Made by a program: the position numbers and the translations under genes. From NCBI GenBank assembly GCA_036526135.1, contig DATCZA010000046.1, forward strand, positions 124,001 to 188,000: a stretch of DNA of 64,000 bases, written 5' to 3'. The notes below the pieces were generated by a model, which did not search any database, was not told where the DNA came from, and saw only the letters and a program-made list of their open reading frames with translations. The DNA comes from UBA2965 sp036526135 (lineage in GTDB: Bacteria; Pseudomonadota; Gammaproteobacteria; Pseudomonadales; Azotimanducaceae). This document shows, piece by piece, positions 52,863-61,954 of this stretch; within the stretch, counting starts at the first letter, position 1, and each line of letters opens with the position of its first letter.

Positions 52863-53654
52863 TCAGGCGCCGCCGAGGAACCGGGCCGTTTCGCGATATA
52901 CGTGTCGGGCGCGCTCCGCGGGATCCGGGAAACGCTCGCGCAGGGGTCGGGAGCGCAGCTCCAGGCTGAGTGGCAGGTCGTCGGGCAGGACGTCCAGAAG
53001 ATCGCGCAGGGGCAGTTGACCGGCCCCCGGGGTGAACCGGCCGTTGACGGCCTCCTCCCGAAGAACGTCCAGGGTAGGCTCGCCTGGAGGCTCTTTGGCC
53101 CCATCGCAGAACTGAGCAAAGCTGAGGAGCTCGCCGGGCACAGCGGCGATGTCCGCAACGCTGGCGCCCGACCTGGCGACGTGCAGAGGATCAATGAGGA
53201 GCTTGCCGCGCGGATGTCCCACGTCCCGGATGATCCGCAGGGCGCAAGGCAGATCCCGAACCGCGTAGATCGGCAGAAATTCGAGGCAGACGTTGACGCC
53301 CAGCTGCTCGCCAAGCTCGCAGAGATGGGCGAATCGGCGGCAGACGGCCACCTCGTCGGGATCGCTCGAGACCACGATGGCCTCGGTGGCCCCAACCGCA
53401 GCGCCGCTCTCCAGCAAACGCTGATGTTCCGGGTCCGGTGCTCCCGGCCGGATGTCGATGACCTCGATTTCCAGCGGCGTCAGACCGGTGTCCGCAAAGG
53501 CGGCCGCCACGCCGCGCGTGGTCTCATCGGTCCACGTGGCGGCGTCGAACCAGATACCGCAGCCGTTGAACCCCCCTGCGGCAGCCGCCCGGGTGACCTC
53601 GGCAGGACCGAACTCGGGCAGGGTTCCCGATGCTAGAGATATGAGACGCGCCAC
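52863..53654 (-). CDS. Sugar-phosphate isomerase/epimerase-like TIM-barrel protein
   Basis: This 263-residue xylose-isomerase-like barrel has metal-ligand candidates CLEFLPIY, LLIDPLHVARSG and SLELRS. The group includes isomerases, epimerases and inosose dehydratases. It precedes the alcohol dehydrogenase on the same strand, and a polyol or sugar catabolic pair is a fair guess only. Confidence 0.8.
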   Translation of the reverse strand: MARLISLASGTLPEFGPAEVTRAAAAGGFNGCGIWFDAATWTDETTRGVAAAFADTGLTPLEIEVIDIRPGAPDPEHQRLLESGAAVGATEAIVVSSDPDEVAVCRRFAHLCELGEQLGVNVCLEFLPIYAVRDLPCALRIIRDVGHPRGKLLIDPLHVARSGASVADIAAVPGELLSFAQFCDGAKEPPGEPTLDVLREEAVNGRFTPGAGQLPLRDLLDVLPDDLPLSLELRSRPLRERFPDPAERARHVYRETARFLGGA

Positions 53655-53933
53655 GATGATCGTCCTGATTGCTGCCTGGGCCAGTGTGCTTCATTTGCAG
53701 CGTTCTGGCGAGCAGGCCCGCTACCCCATAGCTCCCGAGGCCGGGCCGCCGTCAGGCACTGGGGGCGACTCGACGGGAAGGCAGGATTCCTCCGGGCGCA
53801 GGCTCCCCGGGCGCTCAACTCGGATCTGCACATCTTCCCCGGGGCGATTTGCCGACGCGGCGTGGACCGTCGCGGGCCGGATGTTAAAGTGCGCCCCGCC
53901 CGCGCGCCCTCAAACAGGAGCGAGACTGGATCG

Positions 53934-54704
53934 ATGCGACTTGTCAGCTGGAACGTCAACGGCCTGCGCGCCTGTGCGAAAAAGGGCTTTCTCGGATTTC
54001 TCGAGACCTCCGGGGCCGACTTCGTCGCCCTGCAGGAAGTGCGCGCGTTCCCCGATCAGCTGGACGACGGCCTGCGAGCCCCGCCCGGCTGGCACGTTTG
54101 TTTCTCTCCCGCGGAGCGCCCCGGCTACAGCGGCGTCGCCCTCTACGCCCGGGCCGCCCCTGATAGGGTTCAGACCAGCCTCGGGAAGCCGGACTTCGAT
54201 CGGGAGGGGCGGCTGCTCAGCGCGCATTTCGGCCGCCTGGCCATCGTGAGCGTCTACTTCCCCAAAGGCAGCGGCAAGGATCGGGACAACAGCCGCGTCG
54301 GCTACAAGCTCGATTTTTACGCCGCCGTGTTCGATCACGTTGAGCAGCTGCGCCGGAGAGGTCCCGTATTTGTGGTTGGCGACTACAACACGGCCCACGA
54401 GCCTATCGACCTCGCCCGTCCAAAAACCAACACCAAGTCGAGCGGGTTTCTGCCCGAGGAGCGAGCCGAGATCACGCGCTGGATCGACGCCGGCTGGGTG
54501 GACGTCTTCCGCCGCCAGCATCCGGGGCAGCCCGACCACTACACGTGGTGGCGGCAGTGGGGCAACGCCCGCCGGGATAACGTCGGCTGGCGAATCGACT
54601 ACGTGCTGGCCTCGCCATCGGCTGCAAGGCGGGTCAGGCAGGCGTTCATCTGGCCCGAGGTGACCGGATCCGATCACTGCCCGGTTGGCGTTGACTTCGA
54701 ATGA
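53934..54704 (+). CDS. xthA: Exodeoxyribonuclease III
   Basis: This 256-residue AP endonuclease/3' exonuclease of base excision repair has MRLVSWNVNGLRA, the catalytic Glu in LQEVRA, VGDYNTAH and the C-terminal GSDHCPVG. GGATCG just upstream supports ATG 53934; earlier in-frame ATG 53862 is not needed. The 279 bp between this gene and 53654 contain no convincing gene. Confidence 0.96.
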   Translation: MRLVSWNVNGLRACAKKGFLGFLETSGADFVALQEVRAFPDQLDDGLRAPPGWHVCFSPAERPGYSGVALYARAAPDRVQTSLGKPDFDREGRLLSAHFGRLAIVSVYFPKGSGKDRDNSRVGYKLDFYAAVFDHVEQLRRRGPVFVVGDYNTAHEPIDLARPKTNTKSSGFLPEERAEITRWIDAGWVDVFRRQHPGQPDHYTWWRQWGNARRDNVGWRIDYVLASPSAARRVRQAFIWPEVTGSDHCPVGVDFE

Positions 54705-54720
54705 GACGACGCCACCGGGC

Positions 54721-54748
54721 CCGCATTGACCCGCATTGACCCGCATTG
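54721..54748. repeat. Three direct 10-bp repeats
   Basis: CCGCATTGAC occurs at 54721 and 54731, and CCGCATTG at 54741, in head-to-tail order immediately upstream of and running into the promoter for the Cys-rich protein gene. The repeats duplicate the TTG of the -35 box and could be a binding site or replication slippage. Confidence 0.8.
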
Positions 54749-54774
54749 CCTCGAGCGCATCGGATTTCTATAGT
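54746..54774 (+). promoter_or_regulatory. Sigma-70-like promoter
   Basis: TTGCCT (54746-54751), a 17-bp spacer and TATAGT (54769-54774) precede the GTG start at 54807. The upstream repeat copies each carry TTGACC, a second possible -35 in poorer register. Confidence 0.5.
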
Positions 54775-54806
54775 CCACCCATCGTCCAGGCCAGAGGCAG
54801 TCTCCC

Positions 54807-55223
54807 GTGGCAGACGCACGTTGCTGGAATTGTGGTACGTCGATCGACGACGTGCCCAGACCCATAAGCCGGCAAGCAACCTGTTCTAAGTGCTTCCACG
54901 AACTGCACTGTTGTCGCATGTGCCGGCACCACGATGAGTCCGCCAGCGCGGGAAGGTGCCGGGAGGAACGTGCAGATCCCCCTCCCGAAAAGGACGTTGC
55001 CAACTTTTGTGACTGGTTTCAGCCAGGCAAGAACGCCTTCCAGGAAGGCCGCACCACGGCGGGCGAGAATGCCCGCTCACGCCTCGATGCGCTGTTCGGC
55101 GATTCGCAGGGCCCGGCGGAAGAGCCTGACGAGGCGCCGCCAAAACCCGAGGATGGGCCCCGAAGCGCCGAGGAGAAGGCCCGCGCCGAGCTCGATCGCC
55201 TGTTTTCGCGGGACGCTGACTGA
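54807..55223 (+). CDS. Cys-rich zinc-ribbon-like hypothetical protein
   Basis: This 138-residue protein has a cysteine- and histidine-rich N-terminal half (CWNCG, CSKC, CCRMCRHH, CREE, then FCDWFQPG) that should bind one or two zinc ions, followed by an acidic, proline-rich tail with two short repeats of ARxxLDxLF. The repeats may be interaction motifs. I do not recognise the family. The start is GTG 54807, with GAGG upstream. Confidence 0.75.
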   Translation: MADARCWNCGTSIDDVPRPISRQATCSKCFHELHCCRMCRHHDESASAGRCREERADPPPEKDVANFCDWFQPGKNAFQEGRTTAGENARSRLDALFGDSQGPAEEPDEAPPKPEDGPRSAEEKARAELDRLFSRDAD

Positions 55224-55533
55224 TTGCGCCCCGCGTCGGATATCGCTCCGAGGCGAGATGGGCCCGACCAGCGACATCGCAAATCTGTGACATTCACACG
55301 CCATTTCCGTGAAACGCACCCGTTATCGCGGGTCTACAATCCGTAGGTCTCTGATTTCGTTTGAAAAGACACTATCGCTCTCAGACGAATTTGCAGGTAG
55401 ACTGCGCCACCAGAAATATAAGTGCCGGATGATTCGCCGGCCGATGGAGAGCCTCGGTTTGTTGGGCAGCTGTGTTCGGAGGGGTTCGAGCACAACGAAA
55501 AGAGCAAACACGACAATTTGAGCTGGTTATCAC
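55224..55533. other. AT-richer intergenic leader before the sphingolipid operon
   Basis: These 310 bp are visibly less GC-rich than their surroundings and hold no convincing gene on either strand. TACAAT occurs at 55335 without a well-spaced -35 box, so I call no promoter. The stretch probably holds the control region for the lipid operon that starts at 55534. Confidence 0.5.
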
Positions 55534-57291
55534 ATGAGCCCTACCACTCGTTGTAGCGGGATATCGCACCGCACACGTGGCTTTATGAGCCTGGTTGATG
55601 CCCTGGAGTACGCCGCGCAAGGCGACACGGGGCTGAACTTCTATGATGGCTCCGGGAGCCTCAGCGCCGCGTTGCCGTACGCGCAGCTGGCGCAGGACGC
55701 TCGGATCCTGGCGACCCGGCTGCTCGGCCTGGGCGTCAAACGCGGCGCCCGGGTTGGCATCGTTGCCGAAACCGACCCCATGTTCCCGCGATTCTTCTTT
55801 GCCTGTCAGTACGCCGGGTTGATCCCGGTGGCTCTGCCTGCCGGTCTGCAGATGGGCGGCGGCGAGGCCTACGTGGAGCAGCTCAGTCGCATGCTGGAAA
55901 GCTGCGGAGCTGCGGTGGCGGTCGCGCCGGAATCTCACCTCAGCTTCCTGAAGCGTGCGACGCGACAGCTGTCGCTGCGCATGTCCGGATCGCCAGAGGA
56001 CTTCGACGCCCTGCCAGCGGTGCCGGTGAAGCTGCTCCCCTTGAGTGCCGACGAACCCGCCTACCTGCAGTACACGTCGGGAAGCACCCGCTTCCCCCGC
56101 GGCGTCGAGATGACCCAGACGGCCGTCCTCGCAAACCTGACCGAAATCGCCGAGATAGGCACCCGCATCACCGCCGACGACCGGATCGTTTCATGGCTGC
56201 CCTACTACCATGATATGGGCCTGGTGGGTTGCCTGCTGGTACCGGTGGCAACGCAGATTTCAGCCGACTTCCTGTCGCCGCGCACGTTTGCCATGCGTCC
56301 ACGGCTTTGGCTGAAGCTGCTCTCGGAAAATCGCGGGACGATCTCGTCCAGCCCGCCGTTCGGCTACGAGCTGTGCGCGACCCGCGTCCGCATGACGGAC
56401 ACGGAGCGATACGACCTCAGCGCCTGGCGCGTCGCCTGCGTCGGCGCGGAGCGCATCAACCCGCGTCCGCTGAAGCAGTTCGCCAACGTGCTGGCTCCTG
56501 CCGGCTTCAACCCCAAGGCGTTTCTGCCCTGCTACGGCATGGCGGAGGTGGGTCTGGCAATCAGCTTCGCCCCGCTGGAGGACGGCTACTTCGTCGACGA
56601 CGTGGCCAAGGCCTCAATGTCTGCGGAAGGCCTGGCCATCGAGGCCACCGAGGGCGACCGTGCGAAGGGCAACACCCTCTCGTTCGTCGACTGCGGCGCG
56701 GCGCTTCCAAGCTACGACGTCTCCATCCGCGACGAGTCGGGCCGAGAGCTCGACGAGCGCGAGTGCGGACGCATCTGGGTTCGGGGGCCAAGCCTGATGA
56801 GGGGCTACTTCCGCGATCCCGTGACCACCGCCGAGGTCATGAAGCCCGGCGGATGGCTCGATACCGGCGACATCGGTTACCGCATCGGCAGGCGTCTGTT
56901 CCTTACCTCGCGGGCCAAGGACGTGATCATCATCAATGGCCGCAACATCTGGCCGCAGGATCTCGAGCAGCTCGCCGAGCGCCTGCCCGAGGTTCGGCTC
57001 GGGGCGATTTCCGCGTTCTCGGTTACCCGCCCGAATCAGGAAGAGCTGGCCGTGATGGTGGTGGAGTCCCGCAACGCCGGTCGGGAGCTCAGCGACGAGC
57101 TTTCGGGCATGGTGCGGGAGCACTTCGGCATCAACTGTTACATCGAGCTGGCACCGCCGAGGACGCTACCGCGCACCTCGTCGGGCAAGCTGTCCCGCGC
57201 ACGCGCCAGGGCCGACTTCCTGGATCGCACGGCCTGGGATGCCGACGGTTATCCCATGACGGCGCCGGAAGTCCAGGCACAAGCGGGCTGA
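55534..57291 (+). CDS. Fatty acyl-AMP ligase/acyl-ACP synthetase of the sphingolipid set
   Basis: This 585-residue adenylating enzyme has the P-loop-like signature YTSGSTRFPRG (180-190), the GAERINP and YGMAEVGLAI core and C-terminal TGDIGYR and LPRTSSGKLSR with the catalytic lysine. The RFPRG form is typical of fatty acyl-AMP ligases that feed an ACP instead of CoA, and an ACP gene lies two genes downstream. It probably supplies the acyl-ACP for serine palmitoyltransferase. An alternative start is ATG 55585; neither has a strong ribosome-binding site. Confidence 0.88.
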   Translation: MSPTTRCSGISHRTRGFMSLVDALEYAAQGDTGLNFYDGSGSLSAALPYAQLAQDARILATRLLGLGVKRGARVGIVAETDPMFPRFFFACQYAGLIPVALPAGLQMGGGEAYVEQLSRMLESCGAAVAVAPESHLSFLKRATRQLSLRMSGSPEDFDALPAVPVKLLPLSADEPAYLQYTSGSTRFPRGVEMTQTAVLANLTEIAEIGTRITADDRIVSWLPYYHDMGLVGCLLVPVATQISADFLSPRTFAMRPRLWLKLLSENRGTISSSPPFGYELCATRVRMTDTERYDLSAWRVACVGAERINPRPLKQFANVLAPAGFNPKAFLPCYGMAEVGLAISFAPLEDGYFVDDVAKASMSAEGLAIEATEGDRAKGNTLSFVDCGAALPSYDVSIRDESGRELDERECGRIWVRGPSLMRGYFRDPVTTAEVMKPGGWLDTGDIGYRIGRRLFLTSRAKDVIIINGRNIWPQDLEQLAERLPEVRLGAISAFSVTRPNQEELAVMVVESRNAGRELSDELSGMVREHFGINCYIELAPPRTLPRTSSGKLSRARARADFLDRTAWDADGYPMTAPEVQAQAG

Positions 57292-57308
57292 CTCACCCAG
57301 GGTGATCT

Positions 57309-58241
57309 TTGCCTGATAACCCTACCCGCCCGCTCATCGCGCTGACGGGCGCCACCGGCTTCATCGGCCGGCATCTGCAGCGCGCGCTGCTTGATGCGGG
57401 CTGCGCCGTGCGAGCGCTGGTTCGAACCCGCTCGCTTGCGAGCTCGGGGCTCATCGAAGGCGTCGAAGTCGCAGAAGCCGACCTCGGCTGCGAATCTTCC
57501 ATGAAGCTGGCCCTGAACGACGTCGACCAGCTGGTTTACGCGGCCGGATCGGTTCGCGGGCGGGATCCCGAGGACTTCGCGCTCGCCAACGTCACCGGCG
57601 TCAAGCTGGCCGCCACGGCGCTTGCCTCTCGCAAGCCGGGCATCCCCATGCTGCTCATTTCCTCGCTGGCGGCGAGCGCCCCCGAGCTGTCGCACTACGC
57701 GGCCAGCAAGCGCGCGGGAGAAGACGCTCTGCGAGGAAGCGGGCTCACCAGGTGGGCCATCATGCGGCCCCCAGCCGTCTACGGACCCGGCGACAGAGAG
57801 CTCAAGGGCACGTTCACCGCAATCCGGCGCGGCCTGGTGCCCATGGTCGCTCCGGCAGACCAGCATCTGCCTTTCATCGAGGTCGGCGATCTGGCCGATG
57901 CCGTGAACGCCTGGAGCCAACATCCGCAAGCCTGCTCAGGCGGGACCTTTGCCCTGCACGACGGCCAGCAGGGCGGCTACGACTGGCAGGCGATCCGCCA
58001 GCAGATCGGTCCGACCCGCACGGTTACGCTGAAAGTGCCGTACCCGTTGCTCGACGCGCTGAGCCACGTAAACTTGTGGCTTTCGCGCATCATGAGCTAC
58101 TCGCCCATGCTCACGCCGGGCAAAGTGCGCGAACTGACATACATGGGCTGGACGTGCAGCAACGAAGCTTTCACCGACGCCACGGGATGGGTTCCGCGAA
58201 CCCGCCTGGGCCAGGGCGTCGCTGCCATGTTCGCCCGTTGA
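57309..58241 (+). CDS. NAD(P)-dependent epimerase/dehydratase-family reductase (CerR-like)
   Basis: This 310-residue extended SDR has GATGFIG (14-20) and a YAASKRAGE catalytic segment. By its place between the acyl-AMP ligase and ACP genes it matches CerR, the 3-ketosphinganine (or oxidised ceramide) reductase of bacterial sphingolipid synthesis in Caulobacter. A possible C-terminal membrane-contact segment follows the cofactor domain. The start TTG 57309 has AGGGTGA just before it. Confidence 0.82.
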   Translation: MPDNPTRPLIALTGATGFIGRHLQRALLDAGCAVRALVRTRSLASSGLIEGVEVAEADLGCESSMKLALNDVDQLVYAAGSVRGRDPEDFALANVTGVKLAATALASRKPGIPMLLISSLAASAPELSHYAASKRAGEDALRGSGLTRWAIMRPPAVYGPGDRELKGTFTAIRRGLVPMVAPADQHLPFIEVGDLADAVNAWSQHPQACSGGTFALHDGQQGGYDWQAIRQQIGPTRTVTLKVPYPLLDALSHVNLWLSRIMSYSPMLTPGKVRELTYMGWTCSNEAFTDATGWVPRTRLGQGVAAMFAR

Positions 58242-58263
58242 ACGACCCTGAGAGGTATTGCAC

Positions 58264-58515
58264 TTGTCCGCTAGCCAGACCGACATCATCGTCACGCTCG
58301 CAGAACTGCTCTGCGCCCAGCTTCCGGAGCCGGTAGCCATCGCCCCCGATACGGATCTCATCTCCGATCTGGCTCTCGAATCGGTCCAGATCATGGAGTT
58401 CATCGTCGAGGTGGAGGATCACTACGACATCGCCATCAGCCTCGAAGCGCTGGCCGAGATCCGCAACCTCGATCAGCTGGCGCGTCTGGTCATCACCGCC
58501 CTGGACGCCCAATGA
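58264..58515 (+). CDS. Acyl carrier protein dedicated to sphingolipid synthesis
   Basis: This 83-residue acidic helical protein has the phosphopantetheine serine at Ser40 in DLALESVQIMEF. It is not the fab-cluster ACP. TTG 58264 is preferred over TTG 58258 because AGAGG then lies 8 nt upstream. The stop overlaps the start of the next gene, consistent with direct delivery of acyl-ACP to the serine palmitoyltransferase. Confidence 0.93.
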   Translation: MSASQTDIIVTLAELLCAQLPEPVAIAPDTDLISDLALESVQIMEFIVEVEDHYDIAISLEALAEIRNLDQLARLVITALDAQ

Positions 58516-59699
58516 GCCTCCTGGAGAAGTTCGATGCCCTGGAGACTACCCGCCAGGAGCTCCTCGGCCACGGGACCAACCCGACCGACGTGATCATCGA
58601 GAGGGTCATCTCGGCAACGGAATCCGTCATCGGCGGCAAGCCCACGATCATGGCGGGGACGAACAACTACCTCGGCCTGACTTTCGACCCGGAATGCATC
58701 GCCGCCGGCAAGCGGGCGCTGGATGAATCGGGCACCGGCACCACGGGATCCCGCATGGCCAACGGCAATTACGCTTCCCATGGGGAGCTGGAGCGGGAGA
58801 TCGCCGACTTCTACGGCTACCCCTACGCCATGGTGTTCTCGACCGGCTACGCGGCAAACATCGGGACCATGGCAGCTCTGGTGGGTCCGGGAGACGCCGT
58901 GATGCTCGATGGCGACGCCCACGCCAGCCTGTTCGACGGCAGCAAACTTTCCGGCGCAACCGTTTACCGGTTCAAGCACAACGATGCCGAGAGCCTGGAC
59001 AAACGCCTGCGCCGGCTAGGTGACGTCGCCAGCCGCACGCTGGTCATCGTCGAGGGGCTCTACAGCATTCTGGGAGACCGCGCTCCGCTCAAAGAGCTGG
59101 CGGAGGTGACCCGCGCCCACGATGCCTGCCTGTTCGTCGACGAGGCTCACTCGCTTGGCGTGCTCGGAGAAACCGGACGCGGACGGGTGGAGGAAGACCA
59201 GGTGGAAGCCGACTTCGTCGTCGGCACCTTCAGCAAGAGCCTGGGTTCCACGGGCGGCTTCTGCGTGAGCCCCCACCGAGCGCTGACCCTGTTTCGCTAT
59301 GCCAGCCGCCCCTACATGTTCACGGCGTCCCCATGCCCGTCAGTCATCGCCACCACGCGGGCGGCCCTTGCTCAGATGCGCAAACGGCCCGAGCTGCGCG
59401 CGTCGTTGTGGAGGAACGCTGAAACGCTCTACAGCGGCCTGGCCCAGCTGGGATTCACCCTCGGCCCCGAGCCGAGCCCCGTGGTCGCCGTTCGCATGAC
59501 CTCCCGGGAACAGGCACTGGCGAACTGGCAGCAGCTGCTGGACAACGGTATCTACATAAACCTCATCCTGCCCCCGGCCGCGCCGGACGGCACCGCGCTG
59601 CTTCGCTGCAGCGTCAGTGCAGCCCACACGCCGGAACAGATTCAACGCATCATCGACGCGTTCAGGCAGCTGCCCCCGGATCCTGGTCAGCCCGCGTAA
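58512..59699 (+). CDS. spt: Serine palmitoyltransferase-type alpha-oxoamine synthase
   Basis: This 395-residue PLP enzyme condenses an acyl donor with an amino acid. The cofactor lysine is Lys242 in TFSKSLGSTGG, and VDEAHSLGVLG (209-219) is the family signature. KBL and BioF share the fold, but the context (acyl-AMP ligase, CerR-like reductase, ACP) matches the bacterial sphingoid-base operon, so serine plus acyl-ACP to 3-ketosphinganine is the best call. It overlaps the convergent flippase gene by 38 nt. Confidence 0.88.
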   Translation: MSLLEKFDALETTRQELLGHGTNPTDVIIERVISATESVIGGKPTIMAGTNNYLGLTFDPECIAAGKRALDESGTGTTGSRMANGNYASHGELEREIADFYGYPYAMVFSTGYAANIGTMAALVGPGDAVMLDGDAHASLFDGSKLSGATVYRFKHNDAESLDKRLRRLGDVASRTLVIVEGLYSILGDRAPLKELAEVTRAHDACLFVDEAHSLGVLGETGRGRVEEDQVEADFVVGTFSKSLGSTGGFCVSPHRALTLFRYASRPYMFTASPCPSVIATTRAALAQMRKRPELRASLWRNAETLYSGLAQLGFTLGPEPSPVVAVRMTSREQALANWQQLLDNGIYINLILPPAAPDGTALLRCSVSAAHTPEQIQRIIDAFRQLPPDPGQPA

Positions 59700-60975
59700 G
59701 CACCAGCGCGACCATCCCTGCCAGCGCAATCGCTCCCGAGCACGCAGCGGCGATGCCGGCACCCGCCAGCCCCAGCCAGGGCACGAGGACGGCAAAAGCA
59801 GAAACGTGGCATACGGCGGTGACGATCTGGACCCGCAGCGCGCCGGTCGCCGCGCCCATGGCGTAAGCCGCCGGCCTGAGAGCCGCACCGATCAGCTCCA
59901 ACGCACCCGCGACCATCAGCCACACGAGCAGCGCCGCGCCTTGCACGTATTCCTCGCCCACGAGCGCTTCGAGAAGCTCGCCGGCATAAAGGCCCACCAG
60001 GCCGACGACCACGGCGGCGATCAGCCCGCCGTAAAGGCCGAGGCGCCAGTAGAGCGTCTTGAACCGCGGGTCGCGCTCCCGCCACAGACGGGCGAAGTCC
60101 GGGAACACGGCCTGACGCACCACGATCACGGGCTTGGCCAGCACATCGGCAAACTCGCGGGCGACGCGAAACATCCCGGCACCCGCGGGGCCAAGCAGAA
60201 CGCCTGCCAGCAGGATCAGGCCGTGCCGCTGCGCAAGATCGAGGTTCGACTGCCAGTAGAGCGTGCCGACGAAGCCCCACAACCCTGGAAATCGTCGTTT
60301 CGCGCCGGCAAGGGTGGGACGTCCGGGCCGGACTCCTCGCCTTTTGAGCTCCAGCCAGCCACGCACGTTCATGAAGAGATGCTCGGCGGCAAACGCGACG
60401 GCCCAAACCATCAGGTAACCAAGCAAGCCTCCCTCAGCCAGGTACACGGCGGCTACGCCGGCCAGCCGGATGAGCGGCCCCACGTTCTGCTGGACGCCCA
60501 TGGCATGAAATCGCCCTGCTACCCGGAGCACGCCTCGCGCGGTCCCCGAGCCCGATGCCAGCAGAACCAGGCCGTAGAGAACGGCCGGCATTGCCAGCTC
60601 CTCCGGGAGCCCCAGGGCGGGGCCCGCGAGCAGCATGACGAGCATCATGCACAGCGCGGCAAGGCTGGCAGTGGCGACATCCAGGGCAAGAGTGAAGCGC
60701 AGCAGGTGGTTCAGCTCCCGATGGTCGTCGTCGTCAAACGGCGCGACGCCGTATCGGACCACCGTGTCAGACGGTTTGAAGTTGAGCAGGCCGCGCACCA
60801 CCACGGCCGTGGTGTGCACGACCACGAGGAGCCCGAACTCTACCGGTCCGAGAAAGCGGGCAACCAGGGTCAGCGAAACCACGGACAGCACACCGGCCAC
60901 GGCACGGCCACCCATCAGCACGGAGAAGTTCTTCAGCGCCCTGCGAACGGGCGAGTCGGAGACCGACTCGTTCAC
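59662..60975 (-). CDS. Polysaccharide/lipid flippase (MOP superfamily)
   Basis: This 437-residue protein has about 12-14 hydrophobic helices and the Wzx/oligosaccharide-flippase start ALKNFSVLMGGRAVAGVLSVVSLTLVARFLGPVEFGLL. It should move an amphipathic lipid-linked molecule across the inner membrane. Start GTG 60975 has GGAG 8 nt upstream; the frame stays open into the upstream gene. It follows the nucleotidyltransferase-like gene by 49 nt, and the cargo may be the glycosylated or phosphorylated lipid made by this locus. Confidence 0.88.
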   Translation of the reverse strand: MNESVSDSPVRRALKNFSVLMGGRAVAGVLSVVSLTLVARFLGPVEFGLLVVVHTTAVVVRGLLNFKPSDTVVRYGVAPFDDDDHRELNHLLRFTLALDVATASLAALCMMLVMLLAGPALGLPEELAMPAVLYGLVLLASGSGTARGVLRVAGRFHAMGVQQNVGPLIRLAGVAAVYLAEGGLLGYLMVWAVAFAAEHLFMNVRGWLELKRRGVRPGRPTLAGAKRRFPGLWGFVGTLYWQSNLDLAQRHGLILLAGVLLGPAGAGMFRVAREFADVLAKPVIVVRQAVFPDFARLWRERDPRFKTLYWRLGLYGGLIAAVVVGLVGLYAGELLEALVGEEYVQGAALLVWLMVAGALELIGAALRPAAYAMGAATGALRVQIVTAVCHVSAFAVLVPWLGLAGAGIAAACSGAIALAGMVALVLTRADQDPGAAA

Positions 60976-61024
60976 GCGCGAGCTCCGCCCCGCGCCCGCA
61001 CGGCGGACCCGGCAGTGTGACCGT

Positions 61025-61942
61025 TCACCGGAACGCGCCTCTGCGATAGAGCCGCCAGACCAGCGGCCAGGCAAAGATCAGCGGGTAGCGATGCTGCCGG
61101 GCGCTTGCTTCCACCCGCACCCCGCTGTGCCGCTCCACCTTCCAGAGTATGTAATCCAACGCGTCGTCGAAGGTGAGCGCGCCTTTGACAAGCCGGCCAA
61201 CCGATAGAAACTTTCCCAGCGCGATCACGCACGCCCATTCCACGGCGGCTGAAACCCGCGGCCTGACGGCGCGGTAGCGGCCTCCCGCGCAGACCAGGTG
61301 CCGGCCGTCAGCCACGGCGGCCAGCATGTTGTCGTAGTAGTCGGGATCGTGATCGATGATCGAGTCACTTCGCCCAGCCGACTCGGACCGAAGCTCGGAA
61401 CGGTAGGTGAGCGCAAAGCCCCGGGCCCAGAATTCCCGGCTCGTGAAATCCCCTCTGAGCGTGGGAGCGACGCGTTTGACAAACGTACGCACACATTGCT
61501 CGATAATCTGAACGAGTGCCGCCTCATCGGCGGGCCAGCGTGCATAGACGATGCGGGCCGGCTGGGCAAAGCGCGCCCAGAAGTAGGGATGCAGCCCCGA
61601 GGCGGCCTGCCTGCGCAGCTGTCTCATGGTCACGACGGCGTACTTTGCCCGAACACGCTCGGCGCCCTCACCCACCGCAAGGTAGTAGACGTTGGGCGGC
61701 AGGACCCGCGCGCCCAGGGCCGAAACCGGCGAGCCCAGGGCGCCGCGGTAGCCATCGACGACCACGTAGAAATCCAGCAGGGTATCGCGCACGCCGCGCA
61801 GATAAGATCCGTAGAGCAGCACGGCCTGAAGGTGCTCGCCACACCGGGCACGCAGTTCCGAGAGCATTCGTTCGACACCTTGATCGTTCTCGAGACCGGC
61901 AGGTGCCGTGCGCTCGACGATGACTGACCTGGCGTCACGCAT
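61025..61942 (-). CDS. Nucleotidyltransferase-fold protein of unknown function
   Basis: This 305-residue protein begins like a polymerase-beta-type nucleotidyltransferase: LLYGSYLRGVRDTLLDFYVVVD (GSYLRG at 45-50, aspartates at 57 and 63). The acidic pattern is not quite standard, so activity is uncertain. The C-terminal part ends in a short hydrophobic/aromatic basic segment (FAWPLVWRLYRRGAFR) that could touch the membrane. It lies 12 nt after the CDP-alcohol phosphotransferase gene. Confidence 0.75.
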   Translation of the reverse strand: MRDARSVIVERTAPAGLENDQGVERMLSELRARCGEHLQAVLLYGSYLRGVRDTLLDFYVVVDGYRGALGSPVSALGARVLPPNVYYLAVGEGAERVRAKYAVVTMRQLRRQAASGLHPYFWARFAQPARIVYARWPADEAALVQIIEQCVRTFVKRVAPTLRGDFTSREFWARGFALTYRSELRSESAGRSDSIIDHDPDYYDNMLAAVADGRHLVCAGGRYRAVRPRVSAAVEWACVIALGKFLSVGRLVKGALTFDDALDYILWKVERHSGVRVEASARQHRYPLIFAWPLVWRLYRRGAFR

Positions 61943-61954
61943 CAGGCGAGGTGA

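Noticed and set aside
55309..55521. Short basic open frame in the leader before the sphingolipid operon
   Set aside because: Highly Arg/Ser-rich, no ribosome-binding site and no conservation argument; more likely leader DNA.
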